In this document: positions 44,107-53,005 of the stretch, in pieces
Layout of the letters: every line of letters begins with the position of its first letter
Numbering within the stretch: position 1 is the stretch's first letter
DNA from: Bradyrhizobium guangxiense
GTDB lineage: Bacteria; Pseudomonadota; Alphaproteobacteria; Rhizobiales; Xanthobacteraceae
NCBI RefSeq assembly: GCF_004114915.1
Contig: NZ_CP022219.1
Coordinates: forward strand, 2,634,501-2,698,500
Direction of reading: 5' to 3'
Length of the DNA stretch: 64,000 nucleotides
Program-made: the position numbers and the translations under genes
The notes under the pieces: generated by a model
What the model was told of the DNA's origin: nothing
Seen by the model: only the letters and a program-made list of their open reading frames with translations
The model's database searches: none

Positions 44107-44772
44107 GTGCCAAACTATTTGGGGCTGGACGGATTTCGCTTCGGCTGGGTCGCGGCGTGGATCGACAAGCGCGGCGATCACGGCTTCGATTATTCGCCGG
44201 GCCTGAGACGCCTGCTCGCGATGCCGCATGCGCGCGCAATGATCGACATGCCGATCGGATTGAATCCGAGCGGCTATCGCACCTGCGACCTGCGCGCACG
44301 CGAGCTGATTGGTCCCGCCGTGTTTCTCGGCGCGCGCCGCGACCTCTGGACATTTGCCGATATGGCGGCGGCCAATCGCCATTACTGGACGCAAGAAGGC
44401 AAGGGCAGGGGCGTGTCGGCGCAGCTCTGGAATATCCGGGACAAGATCCGAGACGTCGACGAGATCATGACGCCGGCGCGGCAGGCGACGATCGGCGAGG
44501 CGCATCCGGAATTGGTGTTCTGGAATCTGGCAGGACGCGTGCGGCTCGCGAACAAGACGACCGAGCAAGGCCGCGAGCAGCGCATCGCGCTCCTGGCGCA
44601 ACGCGGTTTCACGCGCCTGCCGAAATGGCTGACATGGCGTCACGGCACCGGCATCGGCCGCGACGATCTCATCGATGCCTGCGCGTGCGCGGTCGCAGCG
44701 CGCGACAGCATGCAGCGTGTCGGGGGCGATGAGCGCGATCCGCGCGGGCTGCGGATGGAAATCAATTATTGA
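44107..44772 (+). CDS. DUF429 domain protein
   Basis: A 221-residue protein of the DUF429 family, an RNase H-like fold of unknown activity. Characteristic sequences are LGLDGFRFGWVAAW, MIDMPIGLNPSGYRTCDLRA, EAHPELVFW and DDLIDACACAVAARD, which place several conserved acidic residues at the expected sites. The start is GTG 44107; no in-frame ATG fits better. It is monocistronic as far as can be seen. Confidence 0.82.
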   Translation: MPNYLGLDGFRFGWVAAWIDKRGDHGFDYSPGLRRLLAMPHARAMIDMPIGLNPSGYRTCDLRARELIGPAVFLGARRDLWTFADMAAANRHYWTQEGKGRGVSAQLWNIRDKIRDVDEIMTPARQATIGEAHPELVFWNLAGRVRLANKTTEQGREQRIALLAQRGFTRLPKWLTWRHGTGIGRDDLIDACACAVAARDSMQRVGGDERDPRGLRMEINY

Positions 44773-44885
44773 GAGTGAGGCCGTCGGTCTCGCTGGGAAA
44801 AAGCGGCAATTTATTCATGGCATGCGGGAACTGTCGCTGGCCGGCCCGCGTTCCCGTCCCGACACAGGACAGAGATGCTCGTGCG

Positions 44886-45029
44886 ATGAATGATGCCAGT
44901 CAGTTCGCGACCGCGATGCTCGCGCTCGTTTTCACCGGAGCTCTGCTCATCACCGGTCGGCTCTTCATCGAGCAGCGCGCGCAGCGCGATGCGGTTTACG
45001 CCACCAGCCATGTGCTGCGGCCATTGTGA
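44886..45029 (+). CDS. Small single-pass membrane peptide, hypothetical
   Basis: A 47-residue frame with one hydrophobic segment (FATAMLALVFTGALLITGRL) followed by a charged EQRAQRD. It has an ATG start but only a weak ribosome site. It reads like a real membrane peptide, yet there is no family evidence. Confidence 0.4.
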   Translation: MNDASQFATAMLALVFTGALLITGRLFIEQRAQRDAVYATSHVLRPL

Positions 45030-45122
45030 GCCGCTGGATCTGGTGTGACGGCCAGCTGGCCTTGCGCTAGTCGGCAGCTCGCCTAGATTAGCCGGCATCT
45101 CACGAACCCAGCCGGAGTGCCG

Positions 45123-45827
45123 ATGTCCAATCTATCCGCCTTTCCCGTCACCAAGCGCTGGCCGGCCAAGCATCCTGAGCTGCTCCAGTTGTACTCGCTG
45201 CCGACTCCGAACGGCGTCAAGGTCTCGATCATGCTCGAGGAGATCGGGCTTCCTTACGAAGTTCATCTCGTCGATTTCGGCAAGGACGACCAGAAGACGG
45301 CTGAATTCCTCTCGCTCAATCCGAACGGCAAGATCCCGGCGATCCTCGACCCCAACGGTCCGAGTGGCCGGCCGCTGCCGCTGTTCGAGTCCGGGGCGAT
45401 CCTGCAATACCTTGCGGAGAAAACCGGCAAGTTCCTGCCCGAGGATGCCGCGCGGCGCTATCAGACTATCCAGTGGCTGCACTTCCAGATGGGCGGCATC
45501 GGGCCGATGTTCGGCCAGGTCGGCTTCTTCCACAAATTCGCCGGCAAGGATTTCGAGGACAAACGGCCGCTGGAGCGCTACGTGGGCGAGTCAAAGCGGC
45601 TGCTCGGCGTGATGGAGACGCATCTTTCCGGCCGGCAATGGTTCATGGATGACGATTACACCATTGCCGACATCTCCATGCTCGGCTGGGTGCGCAATCT
45701 CATCGGTTTCTACGGTGCCGGCGATCTCGTCGCGTTCACACAGTTCAAGTCGGTCGGTGCCTGGCTCGAGCGCGGGCTGGCGCGTCCGGCGGTGCAGCGC
45801 GGATTGAACATTCCGCAGCGGCCCTGA
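45123..45827 (+). CDS. Glutathione S-transferase (YghU/nu-class type)
   Basis: A 234-residue GST. The thioredoxin-like domain has LYSLPTPNGVKVSIMLEEIG, where the TPN motif is characteristic of the YghU/Ure2p-like class, then NPNGKIPAI and FESGAILQYL. The helical domain has DDYTIADISMLGWVRNL. Members of this class act as disulphide-bond reductases or peroxidases with two glutathiones. ATG 45123 is favoured over GTG 45117 because GGAG lies 5 bases upstream of it. It is convergent with the TauE/SafE gene, 3 bases away. Confidence 0.88.
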   Translation: MSNLSAFPVTKRWPAKHPELLQLYSLPTPNGVKVSIMLEEIGLPYEVHLVDFGKDDQKTAEFLSLNPNGKIPAILDPNGPSGRPLPLFESGAILQYLAEKTGKFLPEDAARRYQTIQWLHFQMGGIGPMFGQVGFFHKFAGKDFEDKRPLERYVGESKRLLGVMETHLSGRQWFMDDDYTIADISMLGWVRNLIGFYGAGDLVAFTQFKSVGAWLERGLARPAVQRGLNIPQRP

Positions 45828-45830
45828 AAC

Positions 45831-46613
45831 CTAGCTCAGCGCCTTGTAGGTCATGTAGATCGCCATCAGCGAGACGAGGGCGATCATGGCGCCGCGGAGC
45901 ACCGATCGGCTGACGCCATTGGCCATGCGTGCGCCGAGATCGGTGCCAACCCAGAGCCCGGCAAGGATGCCGATGATCGCCGGCCAGCCGACCATGAGGC
46001 CCTTGCTCCAATAGATCCAGGCCGCCGGAAGATTGGTCGGGATGATCGAGAAGACGAGGCTGACGAGCTGCGCCTGATGCTGCGGCACGCGCAGGCCCGC
46101 GGCGAGGCCGACCGTGATCGCCAGACCTCCGCCGATGCCCATGAAGCCGGAGGAAAATCCGGCGAGCAGGCCGATGAGGAGCAGGGGGAGCCAAGGCAGC
46201 TGGTCTTCGTCCCCGGCTTCGCGGCTGCCGTCCCTGCGATCGCGGCGCAGGATCAACAGGGCCATCAGCGCGACGAGATAGACGACGTAGGTCCATTGCA
46301 GGACGGAATCGGAAACCGTTGTTGCGGCATAACCGCCGCCGGCGCCGCCGATCAGAAATCCGAGGCCGATCCACATGACCCACGGCAAGGGGCTGCGATT
46401 GCCGCTTTGCCAGTAGCGGCGTATGCCGGCGAGACCCGTCGGCGGAATCTGGGTGATCAGCGAAGTGCCCTGGGCAACGTGCTGCTCGGCCCCGAGCAGC
46501 AGCACGGAGAAGATCACGAGCCCGCCGCCCGGGCTGGTGCCCGAGAAGCCCGATGCCAGTCCGGCGACCAGACCGACACCGCCGCCGGCGAGGAGCTCGT
46601 GGAGCCAGGACAT
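45831..46613 (-). CDS. TauE/SafE family membrane exporter
   Basis: A 260-residue inner-membrane protein with about eight helices. GLASGFSGTSPGGGLVIFSV and GLLAGFSSGFMGIGGGLAIT are the two repeated signature halves of the sulfite/anion exporter family. The substrate may be a sulfur compound, but this is not shown. Its start is ATG 46613, and it follows the TetR gene by 3 bases on the same strand, so the two form one unit and the regulator probably controls it. Confidence 0.88.
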   Translation of the reverse strand: MSWLHELLAGGGVGLVAGLASGFSGTSPGGGLVIFSVLLLGAEQHVAQGTSLITQIPPTGLAGIRRYWQSGNRSPLPWVMWIGLGFLIGGAGGGYAATTVSDSVLQWTYVVYLVALMALLILRRDRRDGSREAGDEDQLPWLPLLLIGLLAGFSSGFMGIGGGLAITVGLAAGLRVPQHQAQLVSLVFSIIPTNLPAAWIYWSKGLMVGWPAIIGILAGLWVGTDLGARMANGVSRSVLRGAMIALVSLMAIYMTYKALS

Positions 46614-46616
46614 CGC

Positions 46617-47249
46617 TTACGTCCGGGTCCGCCGCCTGGTACCGGGCCTGGTCGTGCGAAAGCCGTCGATCACCCCGGTCACGGCCGCCATGCAGGCCTC
46701 GACGTCAAATTCGTCACCCCAGCATTTTTGCAGCACAAACCCCTGGAAGATCGCGATCAGAACGCGCGCGATCGCGTCCGCACCGAAGTCGCGTCTGATG
46801 AGGCCGTCGTGCTGGGCGCGCTCGACCAGCGCGACGATCAGAGCGCGCGGCATCTCGATGCCCTCGACGACGCTGCTGCGGACGCGGCGGTTGCGCAGGG
46901 CTTCGGCCCAGCCGTGGACGCCGACACGGCGGCGGGCTTCGCCGGCGGGATCGGTCAGCCATTGCGCGTAGACCCGGATCAGCGCGTGAAGTCCTTCGAT
47001 CGGATCGCCGGATCCTTTCGCAACCGAATTGAGCACGGCTTCGCGCCGATGCCGGTCGTCCGCGAGTGCTTCGATCAGATCGTCCTTGCTCTGGAAGTAG
47101 AGATAGACCGCGCCATGGCTCAGTCCGGACCGCCTGACGATGTCGGCCATGCCGGTCTGGTGAAAGCCGTCTTCGGAGAAGCAGGCGAGGGCCGCTTCGA
47201 GAATCTGCTGCCGCCGGCCTTCGCGCTGCTTGTCGCTGATTTTGGGCAT
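46617..47249 (-). CDS. TetR-family transcriptional regulator
   Basis: A 210-residue TetR regulator. The helix-turn-helix is at about residues 15-60, with ILEAALACFSEDGFHQTGMA and SGLSHGAVYLYFQSKDDLIE. The ligand domain contains VYAQWLTDPAGEARRRV. ATG 47249 begins MPKISDKQREGRRQQ, a standard TetR opening; the longer frame to 47303 lacks family sequence. It is followed by the TauE/SafE exporter. A pair of related 18-base inverted blocks upstream (47269-47286 and 47331-47348) are candidate operators. Confidence 0.9.
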   Translation of the reverse strand: MPKISDKQREGRRQQILEAALACFSEDGFHQTGMADIVRRSGLSHGAVYLYFQSKDDLIEALADDRHRREAVLNSVAKGSGDPIEGLHALIRVYAQWLTDPAGEARRRVGVHGWAEALRNRRVRSSVVEGIEMPRALIVALVERAQHDGLIRRDFGADAIARVLIAIFQGFVLQKCWGDEFDVEACMAAVTGVIDGFRTTRPGTRRRTRT

Positions 47250-47268
47250 TCGGCGGTCCCCAAATAAC

Positions 47269-47348
47269 TGACAGATCGATCGTTTTCCGACGGATCCTGG
47301 CAAACGCCAAAAGTAAGGTTGTCAAAACAAAAAACGATCAGTCAGTCA
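47269..47348. promoter_or_regulatory. Paired operator blocks and promoter of the TetR-TauE/SafE unit
   Basis: TGACAGATCGATCGTTTT at 47269-47286 and AAAACGATCAGTCAGTCA at 47331-47348 are inverted copies, agreeing in 15 of 18 positions. Between them, on the minus strand, lies TTGACA (47320-47325 region), a good -35 element. The arrangement suits two TetR dimers around a promoter. Confidence 0.65.
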
Positions 47349-47464
47349 TTTTTATTGCCAAAAAGAAGCCCGGTCAAGCCCGGCCGCGGACGCCGGGAAA
47401 GACGGAGGATGACGTCGTTGCGAATGCGCTGGCCCGAAGCGAGGCCGCAGGCCGGGTCGCGCGG

Positions 47465-47836
47465 CTAGAACAGCCGTCCGCCGTTCGGCACCGGCTTTCT
47501 CGGCTGCACCAGCACGACCTTGCCGTTGGCATCGGGCAAGCCGAGCGTCAGCACCTCCGAGATGACAGGTCCGATCTGGCGCGGCGGGAAATTGACGACG
47601 GCCGCGACCTGTTGTCCCACCAAAGTCTCGAGCGGATGGTTTTCGGTGATCTGGGCCGAACATTTGCGCACGCCGATGGCGGGTCCGAAGTCGATCCATA
47701 GCCGAAAGGCCGGCTTGCGCGCCTCGGGAAACGGCTTGGCGTCGACGATGGTGCCGACGCGGATATCGACGGCGAGGAAGCTGTTGAAGTCGATGGTCGG
47801 CGAGGCGGCGGCTGCGGGATCGTGGGTGACGTGCAT
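47465..47836 (-). CDS. csaA: tRNA-binding CsaA-like protein
   Basis: A 123-residue OB-fold protein with FLAVDIRVGTIVDAKPFPEA at the start of the domain, PAFRLWIDFGPAIGVRKCSA, and VVNFPPRQIGPVISEVLTLG, the CsaA/EMAP-II-type tRNA-binding pattern. CsaA homologues bind tRNA and have been described as secretion-related chaperones. Start ATG 47836 has been chosen because the upstream part of the frame is not homologous. It diverges from the ArsC-like gene. Confidence 0.85.
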   Translation of the reverse strand: MHVTHDPAAAASPTIDFNSFLAVDIRVGTIVDAKPFPEARKPAFRLWIDFGPAIGVRKCSAQITENHPLETLVGQQVAAVVNFPPRQIGPVISEVLTLGLPDANGKVVLVQPRKPVPNGGRLF

Positions 47837-47940
47837 GGGATGTCCGTTCGGCGAGTTGGCGTCGTTCGCGATATTGTCGCGCGAACCGGAGTTTCGTACA
47901 ACGCCACGTCCGTCACGATACGTCATGCGCGAGGAACGTC

Positions 47941-48294
47941 TTGCCCAACACAATCTACGGCATCAAGAACTGCGACACCATGAAGAAGGCGCGAGCCTGG
48001 CTCGACACGCATGGCGTGCCTTACGCGTTTCACGACTACAAGGCGGCTGGCGTCGAGAAGGACAAGCTCAAGCAATGGAGCGACAAGGTCGGTTGGGAGA
48101 CGCTGCTCAATCGCGCCGGGACGACCTTCAAGAAGCTGCCCGATGCCGACAAGGAAGGCTTGAGCGAGAAGAAGGCGCTGGCCCTGATGCTAGCGCAGCC
48201 ATCGATGATCAAGCGGCCGGTGCTGGAGATTGGCGGCAGGCTGCTGGTCGGCTTCAAGCCGGACATCTATGCCAAGGAAGTCAAGGTCAAGTAG
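47941..48294 (+). CDS. ArsC/Spx-family reductase-like protein (YffB type)
   Basis: A 117-residue thioredoxin-fold protein. YGIKNCDTMKKARAWLD carries the active-site Cys; RPVLEIGGRLLVGFKP is the conserved C-terminal part. The family includes arsenate reductases and YffB-type proteins of uncertain role; there are no ars genes nearby, so arsenate reduction is not supported. The start is TTG 47941 with GAGGAA 4-5 bases upstream. Confidence 0.85.
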   Translation: MPNTIYGIKNCDTMKKARAWLDTHGVPYAFHDYKAAGVEKDKLKQWSDKVGWETLLNRAGTTFKKLPDADKEGLSEKKALALMLAQPSMIKRPVLEIGGRLLVGFKPDIYAKEVKVK

Positions 48295-48319
48295 GTTCGC
48301 TGCCAGCGCCCGCCGACCG

Positions 48320-49039
48320 CTAGTTCAGCTCGATCATCTCGGTGGCGGTGCCGGGCTGGTCCGCGAGCTCGACCACGTCGGCAGTCGCGATTCGGCCGGG
48401 TGCGCGATGGAAAAGCTCGCGATCGATCACGGCGCGCAGCTTCGGACGCGGTAGCGCGTCGTTTCCGCGCATCAGATTCTTGATCTCAAAGCCGCCGTCC
48501 TCGCAGAAGGTCTTGACCGAGGCGATGACGTGACAGACCTTGCCGTCGGTGTGGAACGGCAGCAGCAGCCGTTCATAAGCGACGATGCGGCCGTAGATGT
48601 CGTCGACATCTGCAACGCTATAGACCGGCAGGGCGCGCGCCACACATTTATGATAGATCGGCATCACGAACGGTGCGAGACGTTGCCCGAGATAATCGCT
48701 GAGCAGAACGCCCTTGCCGGTCTGCCCATAGGCGCGCGAGATACGTGTGCCTTCGCTCTGGATGATCAGGCTCGGCGTCGGCGTCGAGATGTCCACCGTA
48801 TAATAGATGAGGTCGGAGAGTTCTTCCTCGAGCCGCGCGGGCTGGTACTCCCAGATCGCCGGTGCGATCTGCTGGCGCGCATAAAGTCGCAGCCACGTGT
48901 TCAGCAGATCTCGCTGCCTGATCGACTTGACGATGGAGGGAGCGGCGCTCGCGAAATCCAAGACAATATTCCCGGAAGATAAACCCAAAGCATGATGTCG
49001 TTTGCGGGGAAATTTTTGATGAAGGCTGGCGCGCGGCAC
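48320..49039 (-). CDS. PAS_5-like domain protein
   Basis: A protein of about 215-239 residues that resembles the PAS_5 (DUF1457) family, common in rhizobia and of unknown function. Visible elements are RQRDLLNTWLRLYARQQIAP and LSDYLGQRLAPFVMPIYHKC. It has no output domain, so it may be a ligand-binding or signalling partner. The start is uncertain: GTG 49039 gives the full frame, while an internal TTG near the VLDFASA segment (about 48964) would remove the basic N-terminus. It is convergent with the ArsC-like gene. Confidence 0.65.
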   Translation of the reverse strand: MPRASLHQKFPRKRHHALGLSSGNIVLDFASAAPSIVKSIRQRDLLNTWLRLYARQQIAPAIWEYQPARLEEELSDLIYYTVDISTPTPSLIIQSEGTRISRAYGQTGKGVLLSDYLGQRLAPFVMPIYHKCVARALPVYSVADVDDIYGRIVAYERLLLPFHTDGKVCHVIASVKTFCEDGGFEIKNLMRGNDALPRPKLRAVIDRELFHRAPGRIATADVVELADQPGTATEMIELN

Positions 49040-49303
49040 GAAAGACCGTTAACGACGGCTTGATGGCCGGTGCCTTGCGAACCGGGAGGCCGGGCAGGCA
49101 CGACATCGAACAACTCCGACTAAGGGAGCATTTGTATCCCAGCCGGAGGCCTGATCTGCTCAGCTTTCCGCCTTGCCTAACCCCCGTCACCTCCGGCATA
49201 TTCCGCGCCCGGAGGCGGCGTTCCGGATGGGCTCCAAGACCTCCGGAATGCCGAAGTAAACTAAGGATAGCCACGCGTATTTCGCGGGCAGGGGGAAATC
49301 TGT

Positions 49304-50059
49304 TTGGCCGATGAGTTCATTCTCGAAACGGAAGGCTTGACCAAGGAGTTCGCGGGCTTTTTCGCGGTCCGCGACGTTGCGCTCAAGGTTCGCCGTGGGA
49401 GCATTCATGCGTTGATCGGCCCGAACGGGGCCGGCAAGACGACCTGCTTCAATCTTCTGACCAAGTTCCTCAAACCGTCTGCCGGAAAAATCCTGTACAA
49501 GGGGCAGGACATCACTGCGATGGCGCCGGCCGACGTGGCCCGCATGGGCCTTGTTCGCTCGTTCCAGATCTCGGCGGTGTTTCCGCATCTCACCGCGCTG
49601 GAGAACGTCCGTGTCGCGCTTCAGCGCCAGCACGGCTCTTCGTTCGATTTCTGGCGCTCCAAGTCGGTCCTCAACCGTTACAACGACCGCGCACGCGAGT
49701 TGTTGAACGATGTCGGCCTCAGCGAGTTCGCCAACACGCCGGCGGTCGAGATGCCCTATGGGCGCAAGCGTGCACTCGAGATTGCAACCACGCTCGCGCT
49801 CGACCCGGAGATGATGCTGCTGGACGAGCCGATGGCCGGCATGGGTCACGAGGACATCGACAAGATCGCTGCGCTGATCAAGCGCATCTCCGCGAAATAC
49901 ACCATCCTGATGGTGGAGCATAATTTGAGTGTCGTGGCCAACCTCTCGGACATCATCACCGTGCTGACGCGCGGGCAGGTGCTCGCGCAAGGTCATTACA
50001 GCGAGCTCACCAAGGACGAGCGCGTCAAGGAAGCTTATCTGGGAGCCGGTCATGCCTGA
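49304..50059 (+). CDS. livG: ABC transporter ATPase, LivG type
   Basis: A 251-residue ATPase of the hydrophobic amino-acid uptake (HAAT) class. Walker A is GPNGAGKTT; the signature region is the LivG-typical PYGRKRALEIATTLAL, in place of the canonical LSGGQ; Walker B is MMLLDEPMAGM; the switch His is in MVEHNLSVV. It starts at TTG 49304, after a GGGGGAAA purine run. It overlaps livF by 8 bases. It is the first gene of a five-gene importer operon. Confidence 0.9.
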   Translation: MADEFILETEGLTKEFAGFFAVRDVALKVRRGSIHALIGPNGAGKTTCFNLLTKFLKPSAGKILYKGQDITAMAPADVARMGLVRSFQISAVFPHLTALENVRVALQRQHGSSFDFWRSKSVLNRYNDRARELLNDVGLSEFANTPAVEMPYGRKRALEIATTLALDPEMMLLDEPMAGMGHEDIDKIAALIKRISAKYTILMVEHNLSVVANLSDIITVLTRGQVLAQGHYSELTKDERVKEAYLGAGHA

Positions 50060-50798
50060 CACTGCGATCGCCGAGGCTCCGGCCAAGGCTGCGACCGGCG
50101 GAAACATCCTTCAAGTCCGCAACCTCGAAGCCTGGTACGGCGAGTCCCACATCCTGCACGGGATCAACTTCGACGTGAACGCGGGAGAGGTCGTCACCCT
50201 GCTCGGGCGCAACGGCGCCGGCAAGACGACCACGCTGAAGTCGATCATGGGCATCATCGGCAAGCGCACCGGCTCGGTGACGTTCAACAACCGGGAGATC
50301 ATACGCGCGACCTCTGACAAGATCGCGCGTATGGGTATCGCGTTCTGCCCGGAAGAGCGGGGCATATTCTCCAGCCTCGACGTGCGTGAGAATTTGATGC
50401 TGCCGCCGGTGGTCCGTGAGGGCGGGTTGCCGCTCGATCAGATCTTCGAGCTGTTCCCGAATCTGAAGGAGCGGCTGGGCAGCCAGGGCACCAAGCTGTC
50501 CGGAGGCGAGCAGCAGATGCTCGCGATCGCGCGCATCCTGCGCACCGGCGCGAGCTTCCTGATGCTGGACGAGCCGACCGAGGGTCTCGCGCCCGTCATC
50601 ATCCAGCAGATCGGCCATACCATTGCGCGGCTGAAGAAGGAGGGATTCACGATCCTTCTGGTCGAGCAGAATTTCCGCTTCGCGTCCACCGTCGCCGACC
50701 GCTACTACGTGGTCGAGCATGGCAAGATCATCGACGGATTTTCCAATGCGGAGCTTGCCGCCAACATGGACAAGCTCCACACCTATCTCGGCGTCTAG
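50052..50798 (+). CDS. livF: ABC transporter ATPase, LivF type
   Basis: A 248-residue ATPase: Walker A GRNGAGKTT, signature TKLSGGEQQMLAIARIL (canonical LSGGE), Walker B FLMLDEPTEGLAP and switch His-equivalent in LLVEQNFRF (LivF has Gln here). It forms the heterodimer with LivG. The start overlaps the livG stop by 8 bases, so translation is coupled. The binding-protein gene follows after 33 bases. Confidence 0.92.
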   Translation: MPDTAIAEAPAKAATGGNILQVRNLEAWYGESHILHGINFDVNAGEVVTLLGRNGAGKTTTLKSIMGIIGKRTGSVTFNNREIIRATSDKIARMGIAFCPEERGIFSSLDVRENLMLPPVVREGGLPLDQIFELFPNLKERLGSQGTKLSGGEQQMLAIARILRTGASFLMLDEPTEGLAPVIIQQIGHTIARLKKEGFTILLVEQNFRFASTVADRYYVVEHGKIIDGFSNAELAANMDKLHTYLGV

Positions 50799-50831
50799 AA
50801 CGCCAAAGAAGAATTGAAAAAGGAAAGTTGC

Positions 50832-52067
50832 ATGAAGACCAGGTCGATTGCGTCATTGCTGCTGACCACCGCGCTGACCACCGCGCTGACCATCGCCGCG
50901 GCGGGTGTCGCGTCCGCGCAGGACAAGACCGTCAAGATCGGTGCGCTGTCCGATCAGTCCGGCCTCTACGCCGATCTCGGCGGCCCCGGCTCGACGCTCG
51001 CGGCGCAGATGGCCGTTGAGGATTCCGGCCTGGCGGCGAAGGGCTGGAAGATCGACATCATCTCCGGCGATCACCAGAACAAGCCCGACATCGGCACCGC
51101 GATCGCGCGGCAGTGGTTCGACGTCGACAAGGTTGACGTCATCGTCGACGTACCGAATTCCGGTGTGGCGCTCGCCGTCAACAACGTCATCAAGGAAAAG
51201 AACGGCGTCTACATCAATTCGGGGGCGGCGACCTCCGATCTCACCAACGCGCAGTGCTCGCCCAACACGGTGCACTGGACCTACGACACCTACATGCTTG
51301 CGCACACCACCGGCCAGGCGCTGGTCAAGGCAGGTGGCGACACCTGGTTCTTCCTGACCGCGGATTATGCCTTCGGTGCCGCTCTCGAGCGCGACACCAC
51401 GGCGGTGGTCACGGCCAATGGCGGCAAGGTGATCGGCGGCGTCAAGCATCCGCTGAATACGCCGGACTTCTCGTCCTTCCTGCTCCAGGCGCAGTCGTCC
51501 AAGGCCAAGGTCATCGGTCTTGCCAACGCCGGCGGCGACACCACCAACACCATCAAGCAGGCGGCCGAGTTCGGCATCGGCAAGGGCGGTCAGAAGCTCG
51601 CGGCATTGCTGCTCTTCCTCACCGACGTCAAGGCGATCGGCCTCGAGACCGCGCAGGGCCTCAACTTCACCGAGACGTTCTACTGGGACATGAACGACCA
51701 GACCCGGGCGTTCTCGAAGCGCTTCGCTGCGAAGATGAAGAACAACGCGCCGCCGACCATGGTGCAGGCCGGCGTCTATGCGGGCGTGCGTCACTATCTC
51801 AAGGCGCTCGAAGCGGTCGGCGGCAATCCGCATGACGGCGTCAAGATCGTCGAGAAGATGAAGTCGATGCCGACCGAGGACGATCTGTTCGGCAAGGGCG
51901 AGATCCAGCCCAACGGCCGCACCATCCACAGCGCCTATCTGTTCGAGGTGAAGAAGCCCTCCGAGTCCAAGGGACCGTGGGACTTCTACAAGCTGGTGGG
52001 CTCGGTGCCGGGCGACCAGGCTTTCACGCCGCTATCCGAGAGCAAGTGCGCGCTCTTGAAGAAGTGA
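50832..52067 (+). CDS. ABC transporter substrate-binding protein (branched-chain amino-acid/amide type)
   Basis: A 411-residue periplasmic-binding protein with a signal peptide (residues 1 to about 29, TIAAAGVASAQ). The mature start KTVKIGALSDQSGLYADLGG matches the type-1 binding-protein fold of the LivJ/UrtA/AmiC group. The ligand could be a branched-chain amino acid, urea or another amide; the sequence alone does not decide. Start ATG 50832 follows AGGAAAG. The gene lies between the ATPase and permease genes, as is common in this class. Confidence 0.9.
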   Translation: MKTRSIASLLLTTALTTALTIAAAGVASAQDKTVKIGALSDQSGLYADLGGPGSTLAAQMAVEDSGLAAKGWKIDIISGDHQNKPDIGTAIARQWFDVDKVDVIVDVPNSGVALAVNNVIKEKNGVYINSGAATSDLTNAQCSPNTVHWTYDTYMLAHTTGQALVKAGGDTWFFLTADYAFGAALERDTTAVVTANGGKVIGGVKHPLNTPDFSSFLLQAQSSKAKVIGLANAGGDTTNTIKQAAEFGIGKGGQKLAALLLFLTDVKAIGLETAQGLNFTETFYWDMNDQTRAFSKRFAAKMKNNAPPTMVQAGVYAGVRHYLKALEAVGGNPHDGVKIVEKMKSMPTEDDLFGKGEIQPNGRTIHSAYLFEVKKPSESKGPWDFYKLVGSVPGDQAFTPLSESKCALLKK

Positions 52068-52140
52068 GATAACCGCCCGCGGGCCTTGAGGCTTGCGGGC
52101 GACTTTTGAGGGAACGCCGAAGGGACCGGGTGCGGAATCG

Positions 52141-53004
52141 ATGCAGGCTCTATACGCTCAGCTACTGGTGGGACTGATCAACGGCTCGTTCTACGCGCTG
52201 CTCAGTCTCGGGCTTGCCGTGATCTTCGGCATGCTCAACATCATCAATTTCGCCCATGGCGCGCTCTACATGATGGGCGCCTTCGTCGCCTATTTTCTCT
52301 TGAACCTCGGCGGCATCAACTACTGGTGGGCGCTGCTGCTTGCGCCCGTCATCGTCGGCATCTTCGGCATGATCCTCGAGCGGACCATGCTGCAATGGCT
52401 GACCGGCCTCGATCACCTCTATGGCCTGCTGCTGACCTTCGGCATCGCGCTGATCGTGCAGGGCGTGTTCCAGAACTATTTCGGCTCCTCGGGACTGCCT
52501 TACGCCATTCCGGACCAGCTCAGGGGCGGCATGAACCTGGGATTCATGTTCCTGCCGATCTATCGCGGTTGGGTCGTCGTGTTCTCGCTGGTCGTGTGTC
52601 TGGCGACCTGGTTCCTGATCGAGAAGACGCAGCTCGGCGCTTACCTGCGGGCCGCCACCGAAAATCCGACGCTGGTGCGCGCTTTCGGCATCAACGTACC
52701 GCGCATGATCACACTCACTTACGGCCTCGGCGTCGGTCTGGCCGCGCTCGCCGGCGTGCTCTCGGCGCCGATCAACCAGGTGCGGCCGCTGATGGGTGCG
52801 GATCTCATCATCGTCGTGTTCGCGGTGGTCGTGATCGGCGGCATGGGATCGATCATGGGCTCCATCATCACCGGCTTCGCGCTCGGCGTGATCGAGGGCC
52901 TGACCAAATATTTCTACCCCGAGGCCTCCAACACCGTGGTGTTCGTGCTGATGGTGCTGGTGCTCTTGGTGAAGCCAACGGGATTGACGGGAAGGGCGGC
53001 CTGA
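52141..53004 (+). CDS. livH: ABC transporter permease, LivH type
   Basis: A 287-residue inner-membrane permease with about eight helices. LINGSFYALLSLGLAVIFGM and NIINFAHGALYMMGAFVAY are the opening signature of LivH; the EAA-like cytoplasmic loop is near RAFGINVPRMITLTYGLG. The start is ATG 52141; the frame is open upstream without family sequence. A single base separates it from livM, so the two are co-translated. Confidence 0.92.
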   Translation: MQALYAQLLVGLINGSFYALLSLGLAVIFGMLNIINFAHGALYMMGAFVAYFLLNLGGINYWWALLLAPVIVGIFGMILERTMLQWLTGLDHLYGLLLTFGIALIVQGVFQNYFGSSGLPYAIPDQLRGGMNLGFMFLPIYRGWVVVFSLVVCLATWFLIEKTQLGAYLRAATENPTLVRAFGINVPRMITLTYGLGVGLAALAGVLSAPINQVRPLMGADLIIVVFAVVVIGGMGSIMGSIITGFALGVIEGLTKYFYPEASNTVVFVLMVLVLLVKPTGLTGRAA

Positions 53005-53005
53005 T

